Source of the DNA: JABAAI01 sp965242745
Lineage (GTDB): Bacteria; Spirochaetota; Leptospiria; Leptospirales; Leptonemataceae
Assembly: GCA_965242745.1 (NCBI GenBank)
Contig: CBDETG010000013.1
Span: 1 to 64,000, forward strand
Reading direction: 5' to 3'
Length of the DNA: 64,000 nucleotides
Made by a program: the position numbers and the translations under genes. Below, piece by piece: positions 34,753 through 44,635 of this stretch. Numbering within the stretch: position 1 is the stretch's first letter; each line of letters starts with the position of its first letter. The notes under the pieces are model-generated. The model was not told where the DNA came from. It did no database searches and saw only the letters and a list, made by a program, of their open reading frames with translations.

Positions 34753-36570
34753 TTACAAGGATAACTCAGCTGGCATCATTTTGCGTACAGAATTGATCAG
34801 ATACATAGCAGGCTTTTGCTTTATTTCGTCTATTGTAAAGACCCTTTCTTTGATCTTTTTTTGCTCCAACAAAAAAGCACGGTACGTTCCACCCAGCAGG
34901 CCGCATGCTATAGGGGGCGTATAAAGCTCTCCATGCCATTCTATCACAACATTAGCAAAGGAGCTTTCGGTGACTTCTTTTTTCGGATTCCAAAGCAAGA
35001 CATCGTAATAGGGGGGCAAATTTGTTTTCCTGGCTTTCAGCATGGCTCTTGGTCTTTCGTAGATTTTTCTATAGCTTGTTTTGTGGTAAAAAAAAGGATT
35101 TTGCGGATCCATGGCTTTGGCTGCCAAAAAGAGTTTCCATATCTTTTCTTTCCCTCTTTGACTTTCTATGGGAGCGCTTTCCCAGAAAAAATGCCCTTTG
35201 GCATCCAGGAGGAGTCGGACTTTTTGATCCAAGCTCACTCTGCTTTTTTTGAAACAAAGCTCTATCTCTTTTAGTTTGGCATGCAGCAGGGAAAGGTCCA
35301 GAGGATAAGAAAAGTAACGAGCAGATTCTTTGAGGCGTTGGATATGATATGGTAAAAGAAAGCAGCCATTTTCCTTTGTCCACAGCATTGTCTCCAGGAG
35401 ATAAAAGGGAGGCGGCGGTTTTTTGAGAATTTTGCTTTTTGTTTGGCATTCCCGCCATTCCTGCAGCGCCTGCGAATCCCAAACTACGCCGCTCCCCACC
35501 CCGTAAGAAAATTCTTGTTTCTTTTTGTCCAGCCATAAGGTCCGTATTGCCACGCTAAACTGCGCCCTGCCTTGTGGATTGAGAAAGCCTATAGCGCCCG
35601 TATAAATCTCCCGCGGGCTTTCCTCAAGCTTTTCGATCAGCTCGATACTTTTTCTCTTGGGCGCGCCGGTCACGGATGCTGCTGGAAAGAGAGCTTGGAA
35701 AATCTCTGCCAAACTGGCGTTGCTTTTTGCTCTGACGCCGCTTGTCATCTGCCAAAGGCTTGCGTACTGCTCTACTTGAAAGATATGCTCTGTCCGCACC
35801 TGAGCGAATTGGGCGATACGCCCTATATCACTGCGTACCATGTCTAGGATCATAGCGTTTTCAGCCCTTTCTTTGCAGGAGCAAGAAAGCTCCTCGGCTT
35901 GTCTTATATCATCTGCAAAAGAAGGACCACGGGCGGCGGTGCCTTTCATAGGGCGTGCAAGAAGCTCCCCATTTTCTTCCAAAGCAAAGAAGAGCTCTGG
36001 TGAAGCGCTGCATATGATCCATTCCGGCAGGTGGAGAAAAGCTCCATAGCACTCGCCCTGCCCTCGGAGCATATCTTGGAAAATATGCCATAAGCATAGA
36101 GCATAGCTCCCCACAGGAGCTCTCTTGAAGCGCCCCTTGAGTCTGTAGGAATAGTTAATCTGATAGCAAAGCCCTGCTGCAATCCAGGACCTGATCTCTT
36201 CTAGCTTGGCAAGATAGTTTTCTTTCCCAAGAGCGCTCTGCCAGACTATAGGCGGGCAGCTGCGCTTGTCTGCAAAACCCAGAGAGGAATGTTTTTCTAC
36301 CTGATCATAGAGGGCAAAATAGGCCAGTGGAAAGGAGCTGGGCTTGGCGCTTGCAAAGGCTGTGTCCATAGCGGGAGCTGCCTCATAAGCAAGAAAGCCT
36401 AGGGCATAAAGGCCTTCTTTCCTGGCGCGCTCCTGCACTGTCTCCAACAAAGGAAGCACTTCAGTTGTCTGCCGAGCTTCTATGCGCAAAATGGGTCTGG
36501 CAAAACTAAGCCATTGCTTTTGCTTCTTGTCATACAAACATGCGTAGTGATTTTGCAATGGCTCAAACAC
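34753..36570 (-). CDS. pabB: Fused aminodeoxychorismate synthase component I and aminodeoxychorismate lyase
   Basis: 605 residues making 4-aminobenzoate from chorismate for folate. The N-terminal two thirds is PabB, with PMKGTAARG, DMVRSDIGRIAQ, TSGVRA and GAPKRKSIELIE. The C-terminal third (from about residue 390) is PabC-like, with a PLP-fold IV aminotransferase pattern including YDVLLWNPKKEVTESSFANVV and GLLGGTYRAFLL. The start is a GTG at 36570. The last codons (MMPAELSL) overlap the open frame of the surface-protein fragment in another frame. No glutaminase (pabA) gene is in the window. Confidence 0.93.
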   Translation of the reverse strand: MFEPLQNHYACLYDKKQKQWLSFARPILRIEARQTTEVLPLLETVQERARKEGLYALGFLAYEAAPAMDTAFASAKPSSFPLAYFALYDQVEKHSSLGFADKRSCPPIVWQSALGKENYLAKLEEIRSWIAAGLCYQINYSYRLKGRFKRAPVGSYALCLWHIFQDMLRGQGECYGAFLHLPEWIICSASPELFFALEENGELLARPMKGTAARGPSFADDIRQAEELSCSCKERAENAMILDMVRSDIGRIAQFAQVRTEHIFQVEQYASLWQMTSGVRAKSNASLAEIFQALFPAASVTGAPKRKSIELIEKLEESPREIYTGAIGFLNPQGRAQFSVAIRTLWLDKKKQEFSYGVGSGVVWDSQALQEWRECQTKSKILKKPPPPFYLLETMLWTKENGCFLLPYHIQRLKESARYFSYPLDLSLLHAKLKEIELCFKKSRVSLDQKVRLLLDAKGHFFWESAPIESQRGKEKIWKLFLAAKAMDPQNPFFYHKTSYRKIYERPRAMLKARKTNLPPYYDVLLWNPKKEVTESSFANVVIEWHGELYTPPIACGLLGGTYRAFLLEQKKIKERVFTIDEIKQKPAMYLINSVRKMMPAELSL

Positions 36571-36621
36571 AAGAATGTGAAGCGCAGCAGTTCTAATTAT
36601 GCTATGTCTTGCGCCGCTTTG

Positions 36622-38187
36622 CTATGTCTTTTTGTTTGCGCTATGCTCCGGTCTAAGCAGAGGGAAAAGGATGGTATCTCGTATAGATTGCCTATTGCTT
36701 AGCAGCATCGCCAGGCGGTCTATGCCTATCCCTAAGCCCCCTGTAGGCGGCATAGCGTATTCTAAAGCGCGTACATAATCATGGTCCATATAGGCCTCCT
36801 CAGGATGGATGTGCTCTGCTAGCTGCTGCTCAAAGCGCTTTTTTTGTTCTATGGGGTCATTGAGCTCACTAAAGGCATTGCCTATTTCTCTGCCAGCTAT
36901 ATAAGGCTCAAAACGTTGGACCAGTTCTTTTTCGTCTTCGCATGATTTGGCTAAGGGAGATATGGCCTGCGGGTAGGAGTGTATAAACGTAGGCTCAATG
37001 AGCTTAGCTTCTACTTTTTTGTCAAAAATGACCTCAGCTATTTGCCAGTGGCTTTTGCAGGCCTCGTAGTCTTCACTTGGCAGAGACAGGCTTTTTGCCG
37101 CCATTTGCGCTTCTTTCAGGCTTGTTTGTACACTGAGACGAATACCTGTGTACTCTTCGATAGCTTCCAAATACGTCATTCTTTTCCACGGGCTCTGGAA
37201 GTTGATCTTATGCGGGCCATATTCTATTGTAAGAGTACCGTGGATTTGGTTTACTACATAGCAGATCAGCTCCTCGCATATTGCATACATACTTTCCAGA
37301 TTGCCATAGGCCTCGTAGAGCTCTAACATGCTAAACTCAGGGTTATGGCGCGGGCTGATTCCTTCATTACGAAAATTACGTCCAATTTCAAAAACCCGCG
37401 GGAAGCCGCCTACGATCAGACGCTTCAAGTAGAGCTCTGGCGCTACGCGTAAATACAACTTCATGTCTAGGGTATTATGGTGCGTGATAAAGGGGCGCGC
37501 AGTCGCTCCGCCGGGGATGGGCTGCATAGCGGGCGTCTCCACTTCTATGTAGGACCTGTCAGCTAAGAAGTCCCGTATAAGACGCAGCATCTGGGAGCGC
37601 TGCACAAAGCTTTGGCGCACTGCCGGATTTACAATGAGGTCCACATAGCGCCTGCGGTAGCGCTGCTCTTGATCAGCAAAGGCGTCAAAGACCTGCCCTT
37701 GGGCCTCCTTGACTACTGGAAGAGGACGCAGGCACTTAGCAAGTAAGAGTAGTTTTCGAACAAAGATGCTTGTCTCTTGGGTGCGTGTCTGAAAGACATA
37801 GCCTTCCAAACCGATAATATCTCCCAAGTCAAGCATTCTGCAAAGCTGAAAGCTTTCTTTCCCTAAACTGTCTCGATTGATATATATCTGGATACGTCCG
37901 CTATGGTCCTCAAGATCGCAGAAAGCTGCTTTGCCCATCATACGCTTCGACCGTATGCGCCCTGCAAGACTATAAGAGCTTTCAGATGAAAAAGAGGTGA
38001 CAGGCAGAGCAAGTACTTCGCTTGTATGATTTTTAGGGGAAAAGTACTGTTGGTAGGGGTCGTAGTAGGAGTTTTGTATATTGCGCAGTTTTTCCAGCCG
38101 TGTTTCATATAAGTCTGCCGGCTCCTTGTTCCCTGCTTCGGGAGGATTAGCTGCTTTCCCTGATGCGGCTTTGCGCATGAGCTCCAT
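36622..38187 (-). CDS. lysS: Lysyl-tRNA synthetase, class II
   Basis: 521 residues charging tRNA-Lys. The OB-fold anticodon domain is visible (SLAGRIRSKRMMGKAAFCDLED). Class II motif 2 reads FEIGRNFRNEGISPRHNPEFSMLE. Motif 3 reads GGLGIGIDRLAMLL, and the protein ends at LFPLLRPE. TARPFITHHNTLDMKLYLRVAPELYLKRL is typical LysRS. The start at 38187 is an ATG, with another ATG three codons later. It lies 51 bases downstream of pabBC (start side) on the minus strand. Confidence 0.96.
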   Translation of the reverse strand: MELMRKAASGKAANPPEAGNKEPADLYETRLEKLRNIQNSYYDPYQQYFSPKNHTSEVLALPVTSFSSESSYSLAGRIRSKRMMGKAAFCDLEDHSGRIQIYINRDSLGKESFQLCRMLDLGDIIGLEGYVFQTRTQETSIFVRKLLLLAKCLRPLPVVKEAQGQVFDAFADQEQRYRRRYVDLIVNPAVRQSFVQRSQMLRLIRDFLADRSYIEVETPAMQPIPGGATARPFITHHNTLDMKLYLRVAPELYLKRLIVGGFPRVFEIGRNFRNEGISPRHNPEFSMLELYEAYGNLESMYAICEELICYVVNQIHGTLTIEYGPHKINFQSPWKRMTYLEAIEEYTGIRLSVQTSLKEAQMAAKSLSLPSEDYEACKSHWQIAEVIFDKKVEAKLIEPTFIHSYPQAISPLAKSCEDEKELVQRFEPYIAGREIGNAFSELNDPIEQKKRFEQQLAEHIHPEEAYMDHDYVRALEYAMPPTGGLGIGIDRLAMLLSNRQSIRDTILFPLLRPEHSANKKT

Positions 38188-38235
38188 CTAGTCTTGGGTA
38201 CCATACTGCGGGGCTACGTGTCAAGGTATTATTTG

Positions 38236-39297
38236 ATGAAAGAAAGAAGTCCTTTACTGCAAGTCCGTGACCTTTCCGTCTATGTGGGTCTTGCGCCCCA
38301 TGCGCTCTATATTACGGATAAGCTTTCTTTTGATATATACCCTGGAGAGATTTTTGCTCTTGTAGGAGAATCCGGCTGCGGGAAAAGCATGACAGCGCAG
38401 GCTATATTAGGCCTTTTAGGGTCCATGAAGATAGGGGGGCATGACGGGGATATACGATTTTTGGGTGAGAACTTAGGTCTTTTGCCTGAAGCTGCAATGC
38501 AGGCCCTTCGGGGCAGTGAGATATCCATGATTTTTCAAGAGGCCTCTCACGCTTTGAATCCCTTAATCCCGCTGGGGCGCCAGCTAGAAGAAGTCTTTCA
38601 GATACATCATGGGCATCTAGAACAGGACTTGCAAAAGAGACGCTATCTTGAGTCGCCTAAAGCAAGAATACGAGAGCTGCTCCAGAGGATGGGCTTCCAA
38701 GCCAGCCAAAGCTCCCTGCTGATGGAGGCCTTCCCGCACCAGCTCTCCGGCGGCATGCTGCAAAGACTCATGATTGCTATGGCTCTGCTGCTTAGCCCGA
38801 AACTTCTCATAGCGGACGAACCTACTACCGCATTGGACGTAAGTATACAGGCGCAGGTCATGGAATTACTTTTGGAAAATGCAAAGAGGGAAAATACCGC
38901 CGTCTTGCTTATCACGCATAACTTAGGTCTGCTTGCCCAATATGCGGATCGCCTTGCGGTTATGTATGCGGGCCGCATTATAGAAAGCGCTGCAAGCGAA
39001 GATTTTTTCGCAAAAGCGCTGCATCCGTACAGCATAGGATTGCTGAGAGCCTTCCCCGACCCGGAAAGGAAAAAAGAACTGCGCGCCATCCCAGGCCAAG
39101 TACCTTCCGCAAAGGAGTATAGCGCTGATCATGCCTGCCGCTTTCGCAAGCGCTGCGCCTGCGCCTTTGATCTGTGCAATTCGGCGGGCTCTGTTGTTTT
39201 GCATGAGAGGCAAAAAGCTCATCTTGTCGCCTGCTCTTTTTATGAGAAGGCTGCAAGCATTGCGCAAGGGCGCAGGGCGATGGAGGCTGCCTTATGA
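38236..39297 (+). CDS. Oligopeptide/dipeptide ABC transporter ATP-binding protein (OppD/DppD type)
   Basis: 353 residues from the ATG at 38236, chosen for AAGG nine bases upstream; the frame opens at 38194. Walker A is GESGCGKS, the signature motif is LSGGMLQR and Walker B is LLIADEPTTALD. The C-terminal oligopeptide-type extension has cysteines in CRFRKRCACAFDLCN. It pairs with the next gene, which overlaps it by 4 bases. The permease and binding-protein genes are not adjacent on the other side, so they must be elsewhere. Confidence 0.92.
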   Translation: MKERSPLLQVRDLSVYVGLAPHALYITDKLSFDIYPGEIFALVGESGCGKSMTAQAILGLLGSMKIGGHDGDIRFLGENLGLLPEAAMQALRGSEISMIFQEASHALNPLIPLGRQLEEVFQIHHGHLEQDLQKRRYLESPKARIRELLQRMGFQASQSSLLMEAFPHQLSGGMLQRLMIAMALLLSPKLLIADEPTTALDVSIQAQVMELLLENAKRENTAVLLITHNLGLLAQYADRLAVMYAGRIIESAASEDFFAKALHPYSIGLLRAFPDPERKKELRAIPGQVPSAKEYSADHACRFRKRCACAFDLCNSAGSVVLHERQKAHLVACSFYEKAASIAQGRRAMEAAL

Positions 39298-40343
39298 AAA
39301 AAGCTCTCCTCAAAGCTTCACATATCAGCGTTCGTTATCCCCTGCGCGGAGGATTTCTACGCAGAGTCAAGGGCTATGTGCATGCTGTAGAAAATCTTTC
39401 TTTGGAAATATATCCCGGAGAGATCGTAGCTTTGGTAGGGGAATCCGGCTGCGGCAAGAGTACCGTGGGGCGTTCGCTTTTGGCTTTGACAAAAACCGAC
39501 AAAGGGGAATTGGAATTAGAAGGCAGGAAAATAGACAGACGCTCCTTTGCCTCTTTAAGGCGCAGCTTTCAAATCATTTTCCAAGACCCCTACCTGGCGC
39601 TAAATCCGCGTCAAAGCATCTATGAAATACTTGCTGAGGCGCTGATTGTGCATAAATTATGCCCTGCAATAGAGCTCAAAAAAAACGTGCGTCAGCTCTT
39701 AGACAAGGTGGGAATCTCCTCTGAGCAGATGCACCGCTATCCGCATGCTTTCTCTGGCGGACAGCGCCAACGTATATGTATTGCGCGCGCCATATCCATG
39801 AAACCGAAGTTCATCGTTTGCGATGAAATTGTCTCAGCCCTGGACCTCTCTGTACAGGCTCAGATTCTGCAGCTGCTTTTGGAGCTCAAAGCCGAAATGC
39901 GCCTTGCGCTTTTATGGATATCTCATGATCTTTCTTTAGTACGCTACGTCAGTAGCCGTATGTATGTTATGTACAAAGGCCGTATAGTTGAGTCTGGCCC
40001 TACTGAGGAGCTTTTTAGGCATCCTGCGCATCCCTATACGCTGAGCCTGCTGAAAGCTGTTCCCACTTTAGAGAGAGGAGCAAAAAAAAAGCAGCAAAGG
40101 GACTCCCGCAAGTCTTGGGCGTTCAGCCAGGACTTAGGGCTAAAGCAGATGGAAGAACAGGACTATTTTTCCAGCTGCGCTTTTGTCCTGCGCTGCCCGC
40201 AGGCGCAAAGGGAATGCCAAGAACAACTGCCTCTCCTGCAGGAGCATAGGGTGCGGGAAAGTCAGGCATCTGGAGCAGAATCGCAGCGGATAGGAGAACG
40301 TAAACTTGCTTGTTTTTCTCCTTTGCCTCCTTTTGCAGACTAG
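39294..40343 (+). CDS. Oligopeptide/dipeptide ABC transporter ATP-binding protein (OppF/DppF type)
   Basis: 349 residues, second ATPase of the pair. Walker A is GESGCGKS, the Q-loop region reads FQDPYLALNPRQS, the signature motif is FSGGQRQR, Walker B is FIVCDEIVSALD, and the H-loop is WISHDLSLVRY. Its ATG overlaps the previous stop (ATGA). The cysteine-bearing C-terminal extension is present (CAFVLRCPQAQRECQE). Partner transmembrane subunits are not in the window. Confidence 0.92.
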   Translation: MKKALLKASHISVRYPLRGGFLRRVKGYVHAVENLSLEIYPGEIVALVGESGCGKSTVGRSLLALTKTDKGELELEGRKIDRRSFASLRRSFQIIFQDPYLALNPRQSIYEILAEALIVHKLCPAIELKKNVRQLLDKVGISSEQMHRYPHAFSGGQRQRICIARAISMKPKFIVCDEIVSALDLSVQAQILQLLLELKAEMRLALLWISHDLSLVRYVSSRMYVMYKGRIVESGPTEELFRHPAHPYTLSLLKAVPTLERGAKKKQQRDSRKSWAFSQDLGLKQMEEQDYFSSCAFVLRCPQAQRECQEQLPLLQEHRVRESQASGAESQRIGERKLACFSPLPPFAD

Positions 40344-40397
40344 GCGCATGGCTCTTTTGTTATCTCAAGGCCTAAAAAGTGATTAAGGCTTGCGCGT

Positions 40398-43300
40398 ATG
40401 AAAAACCTGATTCCCGACTTCATAGCCAAAAAAAGCAAGGCTAAGCTATATACGGGGGAATTCCCCGCCATCGCCATCTTTCTGGATATCTCTGGCTTTA
40501 CCACAATGACAGAGCAGCTGATGAAAGACGGCAAGGCGGGGGCAGAGACGCTTTCTGAGATATTGAATTCCACTTTTAAGCCTCTTTTAGAAAGCGTCTA
40601 CGCTCATGGCGCCTTTGTTAGTCTTTTTGCGGGGGATGCTTTTACATCGATTCTGCCTTTGGAAAAAAAGAACGCTGCGCAAAAGGCCCTAAATGCGGTC
40701 CTGCACCTGCAGTCTATTATGCAGGCCCAAGGCATATGCCGGACACGCAGTGGATATTTTACGCTTTCTATCAAAATTGGCATGGCTATGGGTACGGTCA
40801 AGTGGGGCGTCGTACGGACAGAGAAACTTGCCAGCTTTTACTTTCGTGGTGAAGCCATACAAGCCTGCGCTGCCGCAGAGCATCTGGCTCGTCAGGGTGA
40901 TATTGTTTTTGATCATAAGCTCGCAGAGCATATCCATAGCCCAGTGCAGAGCACAAAGCTGACGGAAAAATATCTGCTCTGCGGCGAGCAATGGAAGAAC
41001 GATTCAGCTATTCCCAGTTTTTCAGCAAGCAAGGCAGCGGTAGGAGAACAAATCGTCAGGGCTTTTGTCCCGAAGACAATTCTTGATTTAGAACAAGGTG
41101 GTGAGTTTCGCAATATAGTCAGTGTTTTCTTATCCTTTTCTTTAACTGAAGAGGCCTCTGCAGAAGAGATAGAAGAGATTACGCAATATGTCATGGAACA
41201 GACGCAGAACATGGACGCTTATTTTAATAGCTTGGATTTTGGAGATAAGGGCTGTACAATGCTCGTTATTTTTGGAGCTCCTGTGACGCATGAAAATGAC
41301 CGTACTCGAGCAGCGCTCTTTGCTTTGGATATCGCGGATAAATTCCAAGAGGGCGTGCGCATAGGCCTGTCCTGGGGCACGGCCTTTACCGGCTTTGTCG
41401 GCTCTTCCCTGCGCGGCTACTATACTGCTTTGGGTAATGTAGTCAATCTCAGCGCTCGACTTATGATGGGCGCTCCATGGTCCGGCATTTGGCTTTTGGA
41501 GGAGCTGCGGGAATACTTGCATAACCAAGGCAACTTTGCAATACATGAGGTAGGTGAATACAACTTTAAGGGCTTTGCGCAGGCTTTGAAGGTATATAGT
41601 CTCAGAGCAAAAAAGCAGCGCAGCTTTGAGGCCTTTGCGCAGGTAGGTTTGTTTGGGCGGGACATAGAATTCCAAAACTTCTCTAAAAGTATAGAGCATA
41701 TACAAACAGAGGGGAAAGGCGAGATCATTTACGTTTATGGCGGGCCAGGGAGCGGCAAGTCACGCCTCATTCATGAATTCTATGAGCGCTACAATGAGCA
41801 GCTTGCCTTCCATTTTGTCCACGCAGATCAGGTCTTAAAAAAGAGTTTCTATCCGCTGGAGAACTATCTCAAACATTTTTTTTCTATCAATATGAAAAAA
41901 CAACATGAGCAGCAAGGCTACGTGGATTTCAAAGAGGCATGCCAAGGCCTAATCTCACGGGCAAGGCAGTCACGCATCACGCCTAAGGATAAGATATTAA
42001 ACGAATTCGAAAATCTTATCCCTTTTTTAGCTGCTTTCTTGGGCTTATCTGTAGAAGAAGAGGCTTTGCAGAACTGGCTGGGGAAAAATTCTTTTGATAT
42101 GATCACAGCCGCAATACGTTCTTTTTTTCTTGTCTGTGCGCTGATAGAAAACACTGTGCTTGTGGTAGAAGACTTTCAGGTCTTAGATGATGAGAGCTTG
42201 TCTGTTTTTTCTCAGCTTGCCTTTATGGGCAGCGATTTGCCGCTGCTTATGATTCTCTCAAGCCGCTATAGGGATGATGGCACCCGCCCCGAGCTTGCAT
42301 TAGAGCCCAGCTGGGAGCTCAGGCAGCGCTTTGAGTTGTTAGACCAAATGCCGCCTCAGGCCATAGCTGCTCTGGCGCAGGCGCGCCTAGGTGGCAAGGC
42401 TTCTCAGGGGCTGCTAGACTTTATTATGGAGCGCGCGCAGGGCAATGCCTTTTATATTGAACAGTTTTGCTTTTATCTTAGCAGTGAAAATTTGCTCAGA
42501 AGCGAGGGCGGCCTTTTTAGGCTTAAAGAATCAGCTTCGAAAATACCGCAGAGCATTAATGCCATACTTCTTGCGCGCATAGACCGTCTTGCCCCTGCCT
42601 TGCGTGAGCTGACACAGCTTGCGGCCGTAATAGGCTTTTCTTTTTCGTATAAAGTGCTGGCTATGATTTTTAACCGTGACGAAAGGGACGAAAGGGAGCT
42701 CCAAATGCTTTTGGAAGAGGGACGAAAAGAACAGCTTTGGGAGCCTCTTGCTGCAGCTAAGGAAAAAGAATACAGGTTTAACAATGCCTTATTGTGCGAT
42801 GCGGCATATGAAATGCAGCTTGGTGACAAGCTTCGTAGTCTTCATGTGCAGCTTGCCCGAACTATGCAAAAGTGCTACAAGCATCAGCAGGAATACAATG
42901 AACATATCGCCTTTCATTATGAGCAGGCCCGCGAGAAGGACTTAGCGCGTGAATATTACTACAATGCCTTGGCCTATGCTACAGAACGTTATTATTCCAG
43001 GCAGGCGCTCGTGTACTATGACAAGCTGCTTACTTTTGCGCGCCATGAGAAGGAAAGAACAAACTTACTTGAAAGAAAAGAGAAAGCGCTAAGCCTAGCA
43101 GGCAAATGGGAGGAATCTCTGTCTTTATCCAAAGATCTGCTTCGTTATGCGCAATCATCAGGGAATGAAGCAAAAAGCAGTTACTATTTAGCGCGGCTTG
43201 GCGAGATGTACCAGCAACAGGGCAGGTATACGGAAGCGCAGCGCTGCTTGCTTGATTCTGTCAGCTTAGCAAAGAAGCTGCAGGACTGGAAGATACTTGG

Positions 43301-44330
43301 TTATGCCTCAAGAATTCTGGGGCGGGTCTATTGGGGAGTAGGAGAATACCCTAAAGCTTTGGAGATATTAGGCAATGGCTTAGAAGCAGACAGCAAGTCA
43401 AAGGACAAAGAAGGCGCTGCGCTAAACTTATATTATACGGCTGTTGTTTATAGAGATCAATCAGACTATGAAAGCGCTTTAAGTTTTTCTACGAAGAGTT
43501 ATGAGCTCTTTGCGGCGCTGGCTAATCCCTTTTATATTAGTTATCCTTTGTATGAATTAGGACTTTTGCATCGCTATCGAGGGAAGCTAAGTAAGGCTCA
43601 TGCCTATTTTAGCCAGACTCAAAAACTCTATGATAAGATGGACTATAAAAGCGGGACAGCAGCTGTACTGCTCAATATGGGCTACCTCTGTCTGCAAAGT
43701 AGAGACTATGCCAAGGCCTCCAAATACATGGAGCAATCCTTAGCCTTAGCGCAGGAGATAGGCGAAGGCATGGCGGCAGCTTATGCGTATCAAGGCATAG
43801 CGCTGGTCTACTACCACCAATTAAATTACCCGCTTAGCTTGCAGCACTTTGCTTCTTCCTTTGAAATCATGAAGTCCCTTCATTTGAAAGGCCAGTATGG
43901 ACACGTCTATTCCTATTTAGCCTGCCTCTTTGCCCGTTCCAGCAAAATTACCCGCTCGTACAAATGCGCTTTGCAGCACTTCAAAAATATACGATCCTTG
44001 GGCGGAGCTGACGTAGAAAATGGACGTACTTACCTTGCTATAGCCTTAGCTTTGGAACATCATGCGCAGGCAGGAAAGAGAGCTCAGGAACTCCTGCAGG
44101 AGATCTCCCTTTTGACAGGCCTAGAAAGCCATCCAGAGGCCTATTATGAGACAGCGATAGCAAAGGCCCGCAGCATGCGTTATGCAAATACCCTTGTGCC
44201 CGCCCTTTATGAATACGCTGCCTATCTCTCTAAGATGAATATGCACGACAAAGCGCAAGAATTGCTGCTGGAGGCCCGTACATTTGAGCAAGGCAGTGAA
44301 CTTTGGGGTGAGCTGCGCCACAGGGAATGA
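40398..44330 (+). CDS. Large protein with tandem class III cyclase domains, NTPase and TPR repeats
   Basis: 1310 residues. The first cyclase domain (about 20-190) has the metal-binding aspartate in FLDISGFTTMTEQL and the second in FAGDAF. The second cyclase domain (about 225-395) lacks the first aspartate (VFLSFSLTEE), but keeps LSWGTAFTGFVGS and NVVNLSARLM. A P-loop (GGPGSGKSRL, about 447-456) starts an STAND-type NTPase with VLVVEDFQVLDDESL. TPR repeats fill about 880-1290. The order matches soluble adenylyl cyclase (ADCY10-like) architecture. It is probably cytoplasmic and makes cAMP, or only signals by protein contact. No partner gene is adjacent. Confidence 0.85.
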   Translation: MKNLIPDFIAKKSKAKLYTGEFPAIAIFLDISGFTTMTEQLMKDGKAGAETLSEILNSTFKPLLESVYAHGAFVSLFAGDAFTSILPLEKKNAAQKALNAVLHLQSIMQAQGICRTRSGYFTLSIKIGMAMGTVKWGVVRTEKLASFYFRGEAIQACAAAEHLARQGDIVFDHKLAEHIHSPVQSTKLTEKYLLCGEQWKNDSAIPSFSASKAAVGEQIVRAFVPKTILDLEQGGEFRNIVSVFLSFSLTEEASAEEIEEITQYVMEQTQNMDAYFNSLDFGDKGCTMLVIFGAPVTHENDRTRAALFALDIADKFQEGVRIGLSWGTAFTGFVGSSLRGYYTALGNVVNLSARLMMGAPWSGIWLLEELREYLHNQGNFAIHEVGEYNFKGFAQALKVYSLRAKKQRSFEAFAQVGLFGRDIEFQNFSKSIEHIQTEGKGEIIYVYGGPGSGKSRLIHEFYERYNEQLAFHFVHADQVLKKSFYPLENYLKHFFSINMKKQHEQQGYVDFKEACQGLISRARQSRITPKDKILNEFENLIPFLAAFLGLSVEEEALQNWLGKNSFDMITAAIRSFFLVCALIENTVLVVEDFQVLDDESLSVFSQLAFMGSDLPLLMILSSRYRDDGTRPELALEPSWELRQRFELLDQMPPQAIAALAQARLGGKASQGLLDFIMERAQGNAFYIEQFCFYLSSENLLRSEGGLFRLKESASKIPQSINAILLARIDRLAPALRELTQLAAVIGFSFSYKVLAMIFNRDERDERELQMLLEEGRKEQLWEPLAAAKEKEYRFNNALLCDAAYEMQLGDKLRSLHVQLARTMQKCYKHQQEYNEHIAFHYEQAREKDLAREYYYNALAYATERYYSRQALVYYDKLLTFARHEKERTNLLERKEKALSLAGKWEESLSLSKDLLRYAQSSGNEAKSSYYLARLGEMYQQQGRYTEAQRCLLDSVSLAKKLQDWKILGYASRILGRVYWGVGEYPKALEILGNGLEADSKSKDKEGAALNLYYTAVVYRDQSDYESALSFSTKSYELFAALANPFYISYPLYELGLLHRYRGKLSKAHAYFSQTQKLYDKMDYKSGTAAVLLNMGYLCLQSRDYAKASKYMEQSLALAQEIGEGMAAAYAYQGIALVYYHQLNYPLSLQHFASSFEIMKSLHLKGQYGHVYSYLACLFARSSKITRSYKCALQHFKNIRSLGGADVENGRTYLAIALALEHHAQAGKRAQELLQEISLLTGLESHPEAYYETAIAKARSMRYANTLVPALYEYAAYLSKMNMHDKAQELLLEARTFEQGSELWGELRHRE

Positions 44331-44394
44331 AAGCTACCACAAGCAGGTCGCAAAGCTCCTTTTTGTGTCACAAAAAAAGCGCGCATTACATCAT

Positions 44395-44570
44395 AGCAAA
44401 GTGTGCGCCGCGCACTTTGCTGCCATCCGGCAACTCATAGGCATTGGCAACAGCTCCCAGCCGCCGCCTACAACTATGACGCCGCTTATCACTACAAACG
44501 CCCGCGCCTGTCAGCACACTAGCCTCAACGCGACATATCGGCAAGGCATGAATATATAGCGCCAAATATA
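44395..44570. repeat. Repeat island with palindrome and solo repeat cores
   Basis: A 27-base palindrome (AGCAAAGTG...CACTTTGCT, 44395-44421) is followed by a core copy with one change (GGCAACTCATAGGCATTG, 44429-44446). Degenerate repeats follow (CCGCTTATCACTACAAACGCCC near 44481) and CAACGCGACATATCGGCAA near 44525. All elements recur elsewhere in the window. No gene is supported in this stretch. Confidence 0.7.
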
Positions 44571-44635
44571 CCGCACCTAGCCTAATCATAAATTGCTTGC
44601 AGTTACAAAAACCAAGCAAATGCTCCCATAAGAAT

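Noticed and set aside
33960..34796. A 278-codon plus-strand frame
   Set aside because: It is a shadow of the GC-rich TSP3/GLUG frame on the minus strand, where high G+C removes stops.
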